From contig CALBST010000233.1 of assembly GCA_937967425.1 (NCBI GenBank), positions 1-19,135 on the forward strand: a stretch of DNA of 19,135 bases, read 5' to 3'. The notes under the pieces were generated by a model. That model was not told where the DNA came from. It made no database searches and saw only the letters and a program-made list of their open reading frames with translations. The translations under genes were made by a program, and so were the position numbers. This DNA comes from an uncultured Caulobacteraceae bacterium (GTDB lineage Bacteria; Pseudomonadota; Alphaproteobacteria; Caulobacterales; TH1-2). Shown here piece after piece: positions 1 through 9,668 of this stretch (within the stretch, counting starts at the first letter, position 1; the number at the start of each line of letters is the position of its first letter).

Positions 1-611
1 ACGCGGGCGGCGGCGTAGTCGTTCTTCTGCAGAAGCGAGAGCGCCCAGAAGTGCGGCGGCGTCCAGAAGAAGATGATCGCGACCATCAGGATCGGATCGA
101 TCGAGAGCGAACCCGCCTTCGCCGCCCAAGCGATCGCCGGCGGCAGCGCGCCAGCCAAGCCGCCGATGACGATGTTCTGCGGCGTCGAGCGCTTCAGCCA
201 CATCGTGTAAACAACGGCGTAGAAGAAGATCGTGAACGCCAGCAGACCGGCGGCGAGCGTGTTCGCCGCGAGTTGCATCGTAACGACGCTGAGCCCCGAC
301 AGGATGAGCCCCAGCATCAACGCTTCCTCGCGCGGCACACGGCCGGCGGGGATGGGACGCGAACGCGTGCGGCTCATCACAGCATCGATATCGCTATCGA
401 ACCACATATTGAGCGCGCCGGAGGCGCCGGCGGCGACCGCGATCGAAAGGATCGCAGCAAAGCCCAACACGAAGTCGCCATGGCCAGGCGCGGCCATGTA
501 GCCGACGAGGCCCGTGAACACGACCAACGACATCACGCGCGGCTTCAGCAGCGCGATGTAGTCTGAGGCGCTTGCCGCAAGCGTCCGGTGTTCAACTGCG
601 ACGTTTGTCAT
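1..611 (-). CDS. ctaB: protoheme IX farnesyltransferase (heme O synthase), 3' part cut by window edge
   Basis: CtaB (CyoE) is a polytopic inner-membrane prenyltransferase that joins farnesyl diphosphate to heme B to give heme O, the precursor of the heme A used by CoxA. About 203 residues are visible from the ATG at 611 ([14 protein letters not shown]) and the frame stays open to base 1. Family motifs are present: the first Asp-rich motif [20 protein letters not shown], the stretch [20 protein letters not shown], and [10 protein letters not shown]. Roughly the last 90-100 residues, with the second Asp motif, lie outside the window. A GGAG four bases before the ATG supports the start. It follows coxB and coxA on the same strand, the usual cox operon order, separated from coxA by 77 bp that hold a heptad repeat array. 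The product is clear; only the C-terminus is unseen. Confidence 0.96.
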   Translation of the reverse strand, partial: MTNVAVEHRTLAASASDYIALLKPRVMSLVVFTGLVGYMAAPGHGDFVLGFAAILSIAVAAGASGALNMWFDSDIDAVMSRTRSRPIPAGRVPREEALMLGLILSGLSVVTMQLAANTLAAGLLAFTIFFYAVVYTMWLKRSTPQNIVIGGLAGALPPAIAWAAKAGSLSIDPILMVAIIFFWTPPHFWALSLLQKNDYAAAR

Positions 612-619
612 GGGCTCCA

Positions 620-682
620 GTCAGTGGTCAGTAGCGAGTAGCCAGTGGCTGCGAACCCTACTGACTACTCCCTACCGACTAT
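620..682. repeat. degenerate 7-bp repeat array with inverted halves between coxA and ctaB
   Basis: The coxA-ctaB spacer divides into nine 7-mers. Four are of the type GTCAGTG, GTCAGTA, GCGAGTA, GCCAGTG (620-647). A central GCTGCGA follows (648-654). Then come four of the opposite sense, ACCCTAC, TGACTAC, TCCCTAC, CGACTAT (655-682). The two halves are imperfect inverted copies, for example GTCAGTA at 627-633 and TACTGAC at 659-665, so the transcript could fold into a weak long hairpin. The array lies inside the cox transcript and ends just before the ctaB ribosome binding site. I do not know a named family for it. Confidence 0.7.
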
Positions 683-688
683 TGCCTC

Positions 689-3242
<2,554 letters not shown>

Positions 3243-3309
3243 GCAGTTCTCCTCCCTTGAGATTCAGCGCCGGTATGGCGCGCGCCGAAGCTCACGCCTA
3301 TAGTCGCCG

Positions 3310-3330
3310 GGCGCGGCATTCGACCGCGCC
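3310..3330. promoter_or_regulatory. 7-bp-arm palindrome in the divergent coxB / TPR promoter region
   Basis: GGCGCGG (3310-3316) and CCGCGCC (3324-3330) are perfect inverted arms separated by CATTCGA, in the 127-bp gap between the divergent coxB and TPR genes. It lies just upstream of a possible coxB -10 (TATAGG, minus strand), so it could be an operator or part of the coxB -35 region. It could also be chance in GC-rich DNA. Confidence 0.3.
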
Positions 3331-3369
3331 TTGCGGGTTTGTAAGTCTCCAACCGGATGGGGTGCTAGC

Positions 3370-4014
3370 ATGAGCCGCGCTTGGCTTCCAAGGCGCTTCT
3401 CAACAGCGATTCTGGCGTTCGCGGCAGCGGCCGCGGCGGCGCCCTTCGCTGACCTCGCCATGGCGCAGCGCTCCGACCCATCGGCCGTGACCGTCGTCGG
3501 ACGGGACCCCAATGCACGGCGCTGCAGCGATCAGGTCATGCGCGGCGATACTAGCGATGCAACGATCGATCGTTGCACCGAAGCGCTGGGATACCGGCAC
3601 CTGACACAGGCTGCGGAAGTGCTTTTGCGGATCAACCGCGGCGTCACCTATATGCGCCGGCAAGAAAATGAGCAGGCGCTGCAAGATTTCGACGCCGTCC
3701 TGCGCATTCAACCGCGTCACGCGGAGGCGCAGGTCAATCGCGGCGCGGCGCTGCTACAGCTTCGCCGCTACGGGCCGGCCATTGCGGCTTTTACCGAGGC
3801 GCTCGGGCTCGACGTGCAGGAGCCGTATAAGGCCTATTTCAATCGCGGGGTGGCGCGTGAAGCCCTGGGCGACTATCGCGGCGCCTATGAGGATTATAAT
3901 ACCGCATTGGAAATCTACCCGGATTGGGGTCCTGCCAATGCTGAGCTGCAGCGCTTCGCGCGCCAGCGGCGCGAAAACCTGCAAGCCCGCCAAACCGGCA
4001 CTTCAAGTCAGTAA
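3370..4014 (+). CDS. secreted TPR-repeat protein
   Basis: A 214-residue protein with an N-terminal signal peptide (basic MSRAWLPRR, then an Ala-rich core, cleavage probably at DLAMA-QR near residue 32), so it is likely periplasmic. A short region with Cys52 and Cys69 follows, which could form a disulphide. Three tetratricopeptide repeats come next, at about 82-115, 117-150 and 155-188, with typical A-x3-G/A-x6-Y-x2-A-x3-F/Y spacing (for example NRGVAREALGDYRGAYEDYN). The C-terminus is a short charged, Gln-rich tail. TPRs bind partner proteins; no enzymatic domain is present and the partner is unknown. I start at ATG 3370, which begins directly with the signal peptide, rather than at an upstream TTG at 3331. 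It diverges from coxB, which gives no firm functional link. Confidence 0.85.
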   Translation: MSRAWLPRRFSTAILAFAAAAAAAPFADLAMAQRSDPSAVTVVGRDPNARRCSDQVMRGDTSDATIDRCTEALGYRHLTQAAEVLLRINRGVTYMRRQENEQALQDFDAVLRIQPRHAEAQVNRGAALLQLRRYGPAIAAFTEALGLDVQEPYKAYFNRGVAREALGDYRGAYEDYNTALEIYPDWGPANAELQRFARQRRENLQARQTGTSSQ

Positions 4015-4062
4015 AATCAGTAACTTACAGTTTTCGACCATTCCGGCTACGGCGCGGGGCGA

Positions 4063-4101
4063 CTCCGGGACTATATAGAGCGGACACTCTTTCTCCCGGA
4101 G
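4063..4101 (+). promoter_or_regulatory. 8-bp inverted repeat spanning a TATATA element and the tldD ribosome binding site
   Basis: CTCCGGGA (4063-4070) and TCCCGGAG (4094-4101) are perfect inverted arms. Between them lies TATATA (4072-4077), a possible -10. The right arm contains the GGAG that should act as the tldD Shine-Dalgarno, nine bases before its ATG. It could be an operator, or, if transcription starts further upstream, a hairpin hiding the ribosome binding site. No good -35 is visible upstream of the TATATA. Confidence 0.4.
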
Positions 4102-4110
4102 ACGCACGAT

Positions 4111-5532
4111 ATGGCCGATGGGCTTTCCGCTACCCCCGAACGCGCAGCGGAAATGGATTGGGATGCAGCGGCGCGCATTCTCGCCGACGCCGCCAAAGGC
4201 GCCGATGACGGCGAAATCTTCGCTGAGGACACCCGGGCGGAAAGCTTCCATTGGGACGATGGCCGGCTGAAGTCGGCGTCATTCGATGCGACGCAGGGCT
4301 TCGGGCTTCGCATCGTCGCGGGCGAGCGTGCGGGCTACGGCCATGCCAGCGTTCTGGAGACCGAGGCAGTTTCGCGGGCCGCCGAAGCGGCCGCAGCCGT
4401 GAAACTTGGCCATACCGGCACGCTTGATGTGAGCCCGGCCAAAGTGAACCGGCAGCTCTATCGGGACTTCGACCCGATCGAAGCGCCCTCCTTCACCGAC
4501 AAGACCGACCTCCTGGCCGAGATCGACGCCTATTGCCGGGCCAAGGACCCGCGCGTCGTGCAGGTCTCGGCGACCCTTTCCGGCGCGCGCCGTGGCCTCA
4601 CCATCCTCCGCCCCGATGGCGCGAAGCTTACCGACCACCGCCCGCTGGTGCGGGTGAACGTCTCCATCACGGTCGAACGCGATGGCCGCCGCGAGAGTGG
4701 ATCGGCCGGCGCGGGCGGGCGTGAGCCGTACGAGGTGTTCATCGCGCCTGACCGCTGGAAGGCGCTCGCGGACGAAGCGCTGCGAATCGCGCTCGTGAAT
4801 CTCGACGCCGAACCGGCGCCTGCGGGCGAGATGGATGTCGTGCTCGGCCCCGGCTGGCCTGGCGTGTTGCTGCACGAGGCCGTCGGCCACGGGCTCGAGG
4901 GCGACTTCAACCGTAAAGGCACCAGCGCTTTTTCGGGCATGATCGGGCAGCGCGTCGCGGCGCCCGGTGTAACAGTTGTGGATGACGGCACGCTCGAAAA
5001 CCGGCGCGGCTCGCTCACCATCGACGATGAAGGCACGCCGACTCAGCGCACGGTTCTGATCGAAGACGGCATTCTCAAAGGCTATCTGCAGGATCGCCTG
5101 AACGCGCGCCTCACCGGCGTCGCGCCGACTGGTTCTGGCCGGCGCGAAAGCTACGCCCACCGGCCGATGCCGCGCATGACCAACACCTTCATGACCGCCG
5201 GCGACAAGGACCCGGGCGAAATCCTCGCTTCCCTGAAGCGCGGCGTTTACGCGGTTAATTTCGGAGGCGGTCAGGTCGATATCACCTCCGGCAAGTTCGT
5301 CTTCCAATGCACGGAGGCGTACTTCGTCGAAGACGGGAAGATCAAATATCCGATCAAGGGCGCGACGCTGATCGGCGATGGTCCGAGCGCGCTCACGCGC
5401 GTCACGATGATCGGCAACGATCTCAAATTGGACGAGGGAGTCGGCACGTGCGGCAAGGCCGGACAGAGCGTGCCGGTCGGTGTCGGACAGCCGACACTCT
5501 ACATCACCGGGCTGACTGTCGGCGGGACCTAG
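4111..5532 (+). CDS. tldD: TldD metallopeptidase subunit
   Basis: TldD is the zinc-bearing half of the TldD/TldE (PmbA) heterodimeric peptidase. In other bacteria it trims unfolded peptides, matures microcin B17 and degrades the CcdA antitoxin. The 473-residue length is close to the usual 480. The zinc motif HExxxH is seen as LLHEAVGHGLEGD, with His255, Glu256 and His260. The conserved glycine-rich C-terminal region (FGGGQVDITSGKFVF, GTCGKAGQSVPVGVGQPTLY) is intact. The ATG at 4111 has GGAG nine bases upstream and the N-terminus (MADGLSATPERAAEMDWDAA) looks complete. Its partner PmbA/TldE is not in this window. The leader carries an inverted repeat (4063-4101) that may control expression. It is cytoplasmic, with no signal peptide. 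Confidence 0.96.
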   Translation: MADGLSATPERAAEMDWDAAARILADAAKGADDGEIFAEDTRAESFHWDDGRLKSASFDATQGFGLRIVAGERAGYGHASVLETEAVSRAAEAAAAVKLGHTGTLDVSPAKVNRQLYRDFDPIEAPSFTDKTDLLAEIDAYCRAKDPRVVQVSATLSGARRGLTILRPDGAKLTDHRPLVRVNVSITVERDGRRESGSAGAGGREPYEVFIAPDRWKALADEALRIALVNLDAEPAPAGEMDVVLGPGWPGVLLHEAVGHGLEGDFNRKGTSAFSGMIGQRVAAPGVTVVDDGTLENRRGSLTIDDEGTPTQRTVLIEDGILKGYLQDRLNARLTGVAPTGSGRRESYAHRPMPRMTNTFMTAGDKDPGEILASLKRGVYAVNFGGGQVDITSGKFVFQCTEAYFVEDGKIKYPIKGATLIGDGPSALTRVTMIGNDLKLDEGVGTCGKAGQSVPVGVGQPTLYITGLTVGGT

Positions 5533-5608
5533 AACTCCGCCGGTCATTTACAATTTAGAGAATCGTCGCAGAGCTAGAAGCATCCCACTGTTTGGGGAGG
5601 TTGATACT

Positions 5609-5686
5609 ATGGCTGCGAAAAAGAAGACGGCGAAGGTTGCCAAGGCTGGCGCGAAAACCAAAGCCAAGGCGAAGAAGAAGAAGTAA
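5609..5686 (+). CDS. 25-residue Lys/Ala-rich small basic peptide
   Basis: A short frame (ATG 5609, TAA 5684-5686) encodes a peptide of only Met, Ala, Lys, Thr, Val and Gly. It begins MAAKKKTAKVAKAGAK and ends in a run of four lysines; 13 of its 25 residues are Lys. Evidence that it is real: a strong Shine-Dalgarno (GGGGAGG, 5594-5600, eight bases from the ATG) and an intrinsic terminator starting 25 bp after the stop. The composition resembles the tails of histone H1-like or HU-like nucleoid proteins, so nucleic acid binding is a plausible guess, but there is no domain to prove it. It lies 76 bp after tldD and may be co-transcribed with it. It is too short for standard gene finders. Confidence 0.6.
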   Translation: MAAKKKTAKVAKAGAKTKAKAKKKK

Positions 5687-5710
5687 CGTTCTTCCCTTCC
5701 AAGACTACGG

Positions 5711-5750
5711 AGCGCCGCTGGGGTCACACTCAGCGGCGCTTTCGCTTTTT
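5711..5750 (+). terminator. intrinsic terminator after the small basic peptide gene
   Basis: AGCGCCGCTG (5711-5720) and CAGCGGCGCT (5731-5740) form a perfect 10-bp GC-rich stem with a 10-base loop, followed by TTCGCTTTTT. It should end transcripts of tldD and the small peptide gene and insulate the receptor gene downstream. The other strand has no T-run, so it works one way. Confidence 0.88.
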
Positions 5751-5915
5751 CAGCCGTCGCGCGCGCCCGCCGCTTCGTCGCAATCGGCTGCACCTGCCCC
5801 GAAAAAGCCCGCCCTGATCGCGTCCAAGAACAGCGCTGCAATCATCCTGAAACATGCAGCACCGCATGAAGCGGAAGTCGCACGCCGCGGGAGACGGCGA
5901 CGGGAGGGGAAGAGA

Positions 5916-8081
5916 ATGTTCGGCCGCATGATGGTTTCGGCGCTGGCTTTGACCGGCGTCGCCTACGCACAGGATGGAACGACGCAGGCCCCCGTTTTGC
6001 CGGACTGCACGCCACAACCCACCTGCTCCACGGTAACGCCGACAAGCTCGGCTGATCGCGTTGGCTACGAGGCGGCGTATTTCGCTCAGTACAATCCGCA
6101 GACGGCGCTCGACATGGTGCGCCAAGTCCCCGGGTTCTCCCTCGATGGCGGCGAAGACCGCAGGGGGTTTTCCGGCGCAGTCGGCAATCTGCTGATCGAT
6201 GGCGTGCGGCCCAGCAGCAAGAGCCAGGGCGTCGAAGGGATGCTGCAGCGTATTCCGGCCAGCCAAGTCGTGCGGCTCGAAGTCCTGCGCGGAGCCGCTG
6301 TTGCGGGCGACGCCTCGGGTCAAGCGATCCTGCTCAATGTCGTGCGCACACCGACAGCTGGAAGCGGCGTGTACGAAGCGGGCTTCGAGCTCACCAGCCG
6401 CGGCGTGCCCGCACCGCGCGGCGAACTCTCTTACAGCGGCCGCAATGGCAACGTCGAATACACGCTCGCCGGCTCGATCTTCAGCCAATATCGCGATCTG
6501 CCGGGTTGGCGCCTGTTCTCCGACGAACCGGGAGACATTTACACCGGCCGCGCTGAGACGCCCTCGCCGCGGGATTTCCGCGAAGCCACGGTCAATGGCA
6601 GCATCGCCTTTCCGCTGTGGGGCGGCCGCTTCAGCACCAATGCGCAAATCAACGCGTGGCGCTTCAACGCCGACAACGACTTCTACTTCTTCGACGCGCT
6701 CGACAATCCAGATGGCGCGCTCATCCAGGACTATCGCGAACGGCGCAAGGGCTATGAGCTCGGCGCCAATTATGATCGCGATATCGGGCCGTGGTCGCTC
6801 GGCATTATCGGCCTGATCAATCGGGGCCGATACGAGAGCTTTGAGGACGATCTCTTCCTCGATGGCGCCGGCGCGCTCGATGGCGATTTCTACCAGGATA
6901 TCGTCCAGGACAGTGGCGAGTCGATTGCACGGTTCACGCTCTCGCGCCCGCTGGGTCAACGCCACCGGATCGAGTTTGGCGCCGAGGGCGCGTTCAACTC
7001 GCTCGATCAGCAATTGGAGTTTGCCGGCTCGTTTGCGCCGACGCCGGGCAGTGTGCCGAACATCAACGTGCTGGTCGAAGAAGAACGCGCGGAGGTCTTT
7101 GCCTCGCACACTTGGCGGCCGAGCGATGTGTGGTCGATCGAGACGCGCCTCAACTGGGAAACGTCGACCCTGACCTTCAGCGGCGACACCAACCAGGTCG
7201 TCGATCTGGCCTTCTGGAAGCCCTCGCTGCAGCTCACCCGCACGTTCGCCGGCAACAACCAATTGCGCTTCCGCGTCTATCGCGATGTGAGCCAGCTCGA
7301 TTTCGGCGACTTCGTCTCGGCCGTTGCAACCGCTGACGCGCTTCTGGCTGGCGGCAATCCGGATCTCGTCCCGCAAACGGATTGGCGCGCGGAGCTGGGC
7401 GCTGATCTGCGCTTCCCCGGCGGGGCGGCGCTCAGCCTTACTCTGACGCAGCACCAGATTTCCGATGTGACGGACGTCGTGCCGATCACCGCCATCAACG
7501 ACAACGGCACGCCGCTCGATACGAGCGACGATTTTCCGTTCACCTTCGATGCGCCGGGCAATCTCGGTGATGGCGAGGCGACGAGCCTCGATGTGAACTT
7601 CTCGACGCCGATCTCGTTCATCGAAGGCGGACGCCTGACGGTCTCTGGCTATCTCTGGGATACGGAAGTCACCGACCCGCTGACCAACCAGCCGCGGATA
7701 TTTTCGTTCCGGCCGGAATCGCAGATCGAAGTGGTCTTCCGGCAAGACCTGCCGGACCTGCGCTTCGCCTGGCAGCTCAACATCTTCAAGCAGGGCGAGT
7801 TCCAGGCCTATCGCTTCAACGAAATCGACACGAGCGAAGAAGGGCCCTGGGTCGATCTCACCTTCGAAACGACGGCGCTCCCGCACGGCATGAAGCTCAC
7901 GGCCATCGCGGCTAACGTCCTCGACGGCACCATCTATCGCGACCGGCGCTTCTTCAATGAAGACCCGCCCGGCCCGGTGACCAATCTCGGCCGCAACGGC
8001 ATCAACACCTCGCGCGACTATCGCCAGCGCGAGTTTGCCCAAGCGCCCTGGTTCATTCTGCAGCTGAGCGGGACGTTCTAG
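5916..8081 (+). CDS. TonB-dependent-receptor-like outer membrane protein
   Basis: A 721-residue protein with a signal peptide (MFGRMMVSALALTGVAYA, cleavage before QDG). A short linker holds Cys31 and Cys37. A plug domain spans about 60-150: VRQVPGFSLDG, NLLIDGVRPSSKSQG, RIPASQVVRLEVLRG and SGQAILLNVV are typical plug motifs. The rest is a long beta-barrel of alternating aromatic/polar strands ending in a C-terminal Phe (FILQLSGTF), the outer membrane insertion signal. It should carry a ligand across the outer membrane using TonB energy, but no substrate can be named and no transport or regulator gene lies beside it. A TonB box is not obvious; STVTPTS near 38-44 is a weak candidate. I start at ATG 5916 with GGGAGGGG just upstream, not at the upstream open frame, which crosses the terminator. 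It appears to be a single-gene unit. Confidence 0.88.
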   Translation: MFGRMMVSALALTGVAYAQDGTTQAPVLPDCTPQPTCSTVTPTSSADRVGYEAAYFAQYNPQTALDMVRQVPGFSLDGGEDRRGFSGAVGNLLIDGVRPSSKSQGVEGMLQRIPASQVVRLEVLRGAAVAGDASGQAILLNVVRTPTAGSGVYEAGFELTSRGVPAPRGELSYSGRNGNVEYTLAGSIFSQYRDLPGWRLFSDEPGDIYTGRAETPSPRDFREATVNGSIAFPLWGGRFSTNAQINAWRFNADNDFYFFDALDNPDGALIQDYRERRKGYELGANYDRDIGPWSLGIIGLINRGRYESFEDDLFLDGAGALDGDFYQDIVQDSGESIARFTLSRPLGQRHRIEFGAEGAFNSLDQQLEFAGSFAPTPGSVPNINVLVEEERAEVFASHTWRPSDVWSIETRLNWETSTLTFSGDTNQVVDLAFWKPSLQLTRTFAGNNQLRFRVYRDVSQLDFGDFVSAVATADALLAGGNPDLVPQTDWRAELGADLRFPGGAALSLTLTQHQISDVTDVVPITAINDNGTPLDTSDDFPFTFDAPGNLGDGEATSLDVNFSTPISFIEGGRLTVSGYLWDTEVTDPLTNQPRIFSFRPESQIEVVFRQDLPDLRFAWQLNIFKQGEFQAYRFNEIDTSEEGPWVDLTFETTALPHGMKLTAIAANVLDGTIYRDRRFFNEDPPGPVTNLGRNGINTSRDYRQREFAQAPWFILQLSGTF

Positions 8082-8085
8082 GTCT

Positions 8086-8142
8086 CCAGCGTCCCGCCCC
8101 CTCCGGCCAGGCCTCCCTCCTCGCAGGGGAGGCCTGCGCTGG
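8086..8142. repeat. GC-rich stem-loop after the receptor gene
   Basis: CCAGCG (8086-8091) pairs with CGCTGG (8137-8142). Inside it, AGGCCTCCC (8109-8117) pairs with GGGAGGCCT (8127-8135). There is no T-run, so it is a poor intrinsic terminator, though it may stop or stabilise the receptor mRNA. Its C-run/G-run layout loosely resembles the palindromic elements at 13535-13692, and it may be a divergent copy. Confidence 0.5.
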
Positions 8143-8179
8143 CGCCCAAAATCCGAAGCAAATGTCGCACGCGCTTTCC

Positions 8180-8207
8180 TTGACCTACGGGGGGCCGCTG
8201 CTAGTTT
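8180..8207 (+). promoter_or_regulatory. probable promoter of the F0 ATP synthase operon
   Basis: TTGACC (8180-8185) is followed after 16 bases by TAGTTT (8202-8207). It also fits the Caulobacter housekeeping form, TTGAC then GCTA after 10-14 bases (GCTA at 8200-8203). It lies about 60 bp before atpI. The -10 is a weak match. Confidence 0.5.
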
Positions 8208-8268
8208 CCGCGCGCGCGAACGGGGGGTGCTCAAGACGAGTCGCCCCTTTGGGCGCGTGGACCGTTCA

Positions 8269-8607
8269 ATGGCTGACAGAAAACCGCCCGAGGACGCCCT
8301 TTCCGACTTACGCCGGCGTGTAAACGCCGCGCGCGGCGATGGCCCCTCAAACGATCCCCCTCCGCAAAGCCCGGCTTCGCTGGCGCTGCGTTATGGCGGG
8401 GAGTTCGGCGCGGCGATCATCGTTGGCGCGTTGCTCGGCTACGGCGTCGACTATTTTGTCCACACCTCACCGTGGGGGCTGATCGTCGGGGTGGTGCTGG
8501 GCTTTGCGGCGGGCGTCGTGAATGTGGTGCGCGTGGCGCAATCGTATTCACGGAGCAATCCCACCGACCCGAGAGCGCCGTCCGTCCCGGACGAGGAAGA
8601 GGATTAG
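8269..8607 (+). CDS. atpI: AtpI/AtpZ-type F0F1 ATP synthase accessory protein
   Basis: A 112-residue small membrane protein at the head of the F0 operon. In the family it helps assemble the c-ring and may affect Mg2+ supply. A hydrophilic N-terminus (MADRKPPEDALSDLRRRVNA) is followed by two membrane segments at about residues 44-65 (GEFGAAIIVGALLGYGVDYF) and 70-92 (PWGLIVGVVLGFAAGVVNVV), then an acidic tail (PDEEED). I prefer ATG 8269. A GTG at 8227 in the same frame would add 14 residues (MLKTSRPFGRVDRS) that look unlike the family, but no strong Shine-Dalgarno decides between them. The stop is 9 bp before atpB. Confidence 0.85.
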   Translation: MADRKPPEDALSDLRRRVNAARGDGPSNDPPPQSPASLALRYGGEFGAAIIVGALLGYGVDYFVHTSPWGLIVGVVLGFAAGVVNVVRVAQSYSRSNPTDPRAPSVPDEEED

Positions 8608-8616
8608 AAGCGGCAA

Positions 8617-9387
8617 GTGGCAAACGATCCGATCCACCAGTTCCACATCGAGCCCATCGCTGAGTTCAGCGTCGCCGGCTACGATGCGAGCTTCACCAAC
8701 GCGAGCTTCGCGATGGTCGGCGGCGCAGTGCTGGCGGCCCTCTTCTTCAATTGGGCGATGAAGCCGGCCGCGATGGTGCCTGGCCGCGCTCAGGTCGTGG
8801 CCGAAGGCGCCTACGGCTTCATTCACGGCATGCTGAAAGATGCGGCCGGAACCGAGGGCGTGAAGAAGTTCCTGCCGTTCGTGTTCACGCTCTTCCTGTT
8901 CATTTTCATGTCGAACATGCTGGGGATGTTCCCGGGCGTCTTCGGCATCCACCACATCTTCACGCCAACCAGCCAGATCGTCGTTACGGCGGCGCTCGCG
9001 CTCTTGGTGTTCTTCACCGTCATCATCGTCGGCTTCGCGAAGAACGGTCTGAAGTTCTTCAAGCTGTTCGCGCCGTCTGGCGTGCCGATCTACATTTTGT
9101 GGTTCGTGATCATTATCGAAGTGATCTCGTTCTTCTCGCGCCCGCTTTCGCACGCCGTTCGTCTATGGGCGAACATTCTTGCCGGCCACATCCTGCTCAA
9201 GGTGTTCGCGGGCTTCGTGCCGGCGCTGGCGGGGTTGGGCTTCGTCGGCATCCTGGGCGCCTCGCTACCGCTGGCGATGACGGTGGCGCTCTACGGCCTC
9301 GAATTCCTGGTCGCGTTCCTACAGGCGTATGTGTTCGCGATCCTCACCTGCATCTATCTCAACGACGCTCTTCACCCCGGGCACTAA
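8617..9387 (+). CDS. atpB: F0F1 ATP synthase subunit a
   Basis: Subunit a forms the two proton half-channels against the rotating c-ring in the inner membrane. The 256-residue protein has five or six membrane segments. The essential arginine is Arg182 in SHAVRLWANILAGH, matching the family's RLxxNxxAGH motif, and the final helix (EFLVAFLQAYVFAILTCIYL) carries the conserved Gln. The start is GTG at 8617 (MANDPIHQFHIEPIAEF); only a weak AGAAGCGG precedes it, so translation may be coupled to atpI. The order atpI-B-E-F'-F without F1 genes is the split arrangement usual in alphaproteobacteria, where atpHAGDC lies elsewhere. Confidence 0.97.
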   Translation: MANDPIHQFHIEPIAEFSVAGYDASFTNASFAMVGGAVLAALFFNWAMKPAAMVPGRAQVVAEGAYGFIHGMLKDAAGTEGVKKFLPFVFTLFLFIFMSNMLGMFPGVFGIHHIFTPTSQIVVTAALALLVFFTVIIVGFAKNGLKFFKLFAPSGVPIYILWFVIIIEVISFFSRPLSHAVRLWANILAGHILLKVFAGFVPALAGLGFVGILGASLPLAMTVALYGLEFLVAFLQAYVFAILTCIYLNDALHPGH

Positions 9388-9425
9388 GGCCCGGCTGAAC
9401 CGAAACCCAAAGGGGAGAAGTAATT

Positions 9426-9659
9426 ATGGACGCAACTGCAGCTGCATACATCGGTGCGGGCCTCGCCTGCCTCGGCATGCTCGGCGCCGCCATCGGCGTG
9501 GGCATCATTTTCGGCAACTTCCTGAACGGCGCCATGCGCAACCCGTCCGCCGCGCCGGGCCAGTTCGGCAACCTGATCTTCGGCTTCGCCGTGACCGAAG
9601 CGCTCGGCATCTTCTCGCTGCTGATCGCCATCCTGCTGCTCTTCGTCGTGCCGAAGTAA
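9426..9659 (+). CDS. atpE: F0F1 ATP synthase subunit c
   Basis: The 77-residue proteolipid forms the rotating c-ring. It is a helical hairpin: helix 1 at about 8-33 with the Gly-rich packing pattern [20 protein letters not shown], the polar loop RNPSAAPGQ at 38-46 that touches F1, and helix 2 at about 49-74. The ion-binding carboxylate is Glu58 ([10 protein letters not shown]). It lacks the Gln/Ser/Thr ligand set of sodium-type rings as far as I can judge, so it is probably proton-driven. A clear GGGGAG lies upstream of the ATG at 9426. It sits 38 bp after atpB and 9 bp before the b' gene. Confidence 0.97.
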   Translation: MDATAAAYIGAGLACLGMLGAAIGVGIIFGNFLNGAMRNPSAAPGQFGNLIFGFAVTEALGIFSLLIAILLLFVVPK

Positions 9660-9668
9660 GAACCAGCA

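Noticed and set aside
4279..5547. A 422-residue minus-strand frame opposite tldD
   Set aside because: It is a codon-phase shadow of tldD with no motif, while tldD is certain from its HExxxH motif and length.
5730..8234. An 834-residue open frame on the minus strand covering the whole receptor gene
   Set aside because: It is Arg/Ala/Glu-rich with no recognisable domain, has no ribosome binding site and runs through a terminator. Long antisense frames are expected opposite GC-rich coding sequence, and the plus-strand protein has a signal peptide, plug and barrel.
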